Shown piece by piece: positions 5,916 to 6,137 of a DNA stretch of 6,137 nt. This DNA is from Rhodobacter sp. (GTDB lineage: Bacteria > Pseudomonadota > Alphaproteobacteria > Rhodobacterales > Rhodobacteraceae), in NCBI GenBank assembly GCA_027482795.1, contig JAIXVS010000236.1, forward strand, positions 1 to 6,137, in the 5' to 3' direction. The notes below the pieces were generated by a model. The model did not search any database and was not told where the DNA came from. It saw nothing but the letters and a program-made list of their open reading frames with translations. The stretch's first letter is position 1. Each line of letters begins with the position of its first letter. Both the position numbers and the translations under genes were made by a program.

Positions 5916-6137
5916 CTATTTGCCGCCCAATATCCGCGCCGCAGCAGGGGCGAAATAGGTTAAAATCCCATCGCAACCTGCGCGTTTAAAACACAAAAGG
6001 CTTTCCATCATCGCCGCCTCGCCATTGATCCAACCGCGTTCGGCAGCGCCTGCAATCATCGCATATTCGCCCGATACCTGATAGGCATAGGTCGGCGCGC
6101 CGAATGTGTCCTTCACCTCGCGGCAGATGTCCAAATA
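5916..6137 (-). CDS. hemB: Porphobilinogen synthase (delta-aminolevulinic acid dehydratase), C-terminal part
   Basis: The last 73 codons of hemB, cut by the right edge of the window. The enzyme condenses two 5-aminolevulinate molecules to porphobilinogen in haem and (bacterio)chlorophyll synthesis in the cytoplasm. The visible part begins YLDICREVKDTFG and carries the highly conserved blocks YQVSGEYAMI, MMESLLCFKRAG and CDGILTYFAPAAARIL. The serine of VSGEY and the tyrosine of LTYFA are the known substrate-contacting positions of the family. The catalytic lysines and metal site lie beyond the edge. The final residues GGK are slightly longer than a bare alpha-helix end and nothing looks broken. 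The lipoprotein gene follows on the same strand after 101 bases. Confidence 0.95.
   Translation of the reverse strand, partial: YLDICREVKDTFGAPTYAYQVSGEYAMIAGAAERGWINGEAAMMESLLCFKRAGCDGILTYFAPAAARILGGK

Noticed and set aside
5815..5976. 54-codon N-terminal extension of the lipoprotein
   Set aside because: It would overlap hemB, has no conserved sequence, and would bury the signal peptide; the strong AAAGGAGG site supports ATG 5814 instead.
1..6137. Mobile element, CRISPR, defence or biosynthetic island
   Set aside because: No repeats in array, integrase, transposase or gene-cluster logic was seen; all genes are ordinary chromosomal families with consistent base composition.

Overview
The window looks like a piece of chromosome from a Rhodobacterales-type alphaproteobacterium (Rhodobacter/Roseobacter group). 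This is an inference from the GC-rich third codon positions, the Hfq sequence with its very short acidic tail, the hfq-hflX gene pair, and the close resemblance of HflX, HemB and the acylase to proteins remembered from that group. No phage, transposon, CRISPR, tRNA or rRNA sequence was seen.

Layout, left to right. Positions 1-220 are a leader without a convincing gene; they hold a small hairpin just upstream of hfq. hfq (RNA chaperone) is followed on the same strand by hflX (ribosome-associated GTPase), and the two probably share a transcript. hflX runs tail-to-tail into a long minus-strand gene for a membrane-anchored penicillin-acylase-family Ntn hydrolase, and the coding ends overlap by 32 bases. 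A 90-base divergent gap separates the acylase from a plus-strand beta-hydroxyacid dehydrogenase. That gene in turn ends on the same TTAA as a minus-strand SYLF/YSC84-type lipoprotein. The window closes with the 3' end of hemB (porphobilinogen synthase), also on the minus strand and upstream of the lipoprotein gene.

The genes do not form one pathway. hfq and hflX are a conserved post-transcriptional and ribosome-rescue pair. The acylase and the SYLF lipoprotein are both envelope proteins but unlinked in function. The dehydrogenase is a general small-acid/semialdehyde oxidoreductase, and hemB is haem biosynthesis. The arrangement is compact, with convergent genes touching or overlapping and short intergenic gaps that carry candidate promoters.

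I do not see a previously undescribed system here. The points most worth checking are the missing conventional start codon for full-length HflX, the overlapping convergent gene ends, the overlapping divergent promoter candidates at about 4300-4349, and a dyad over the candidate -10 box of the lipoprotein gene.
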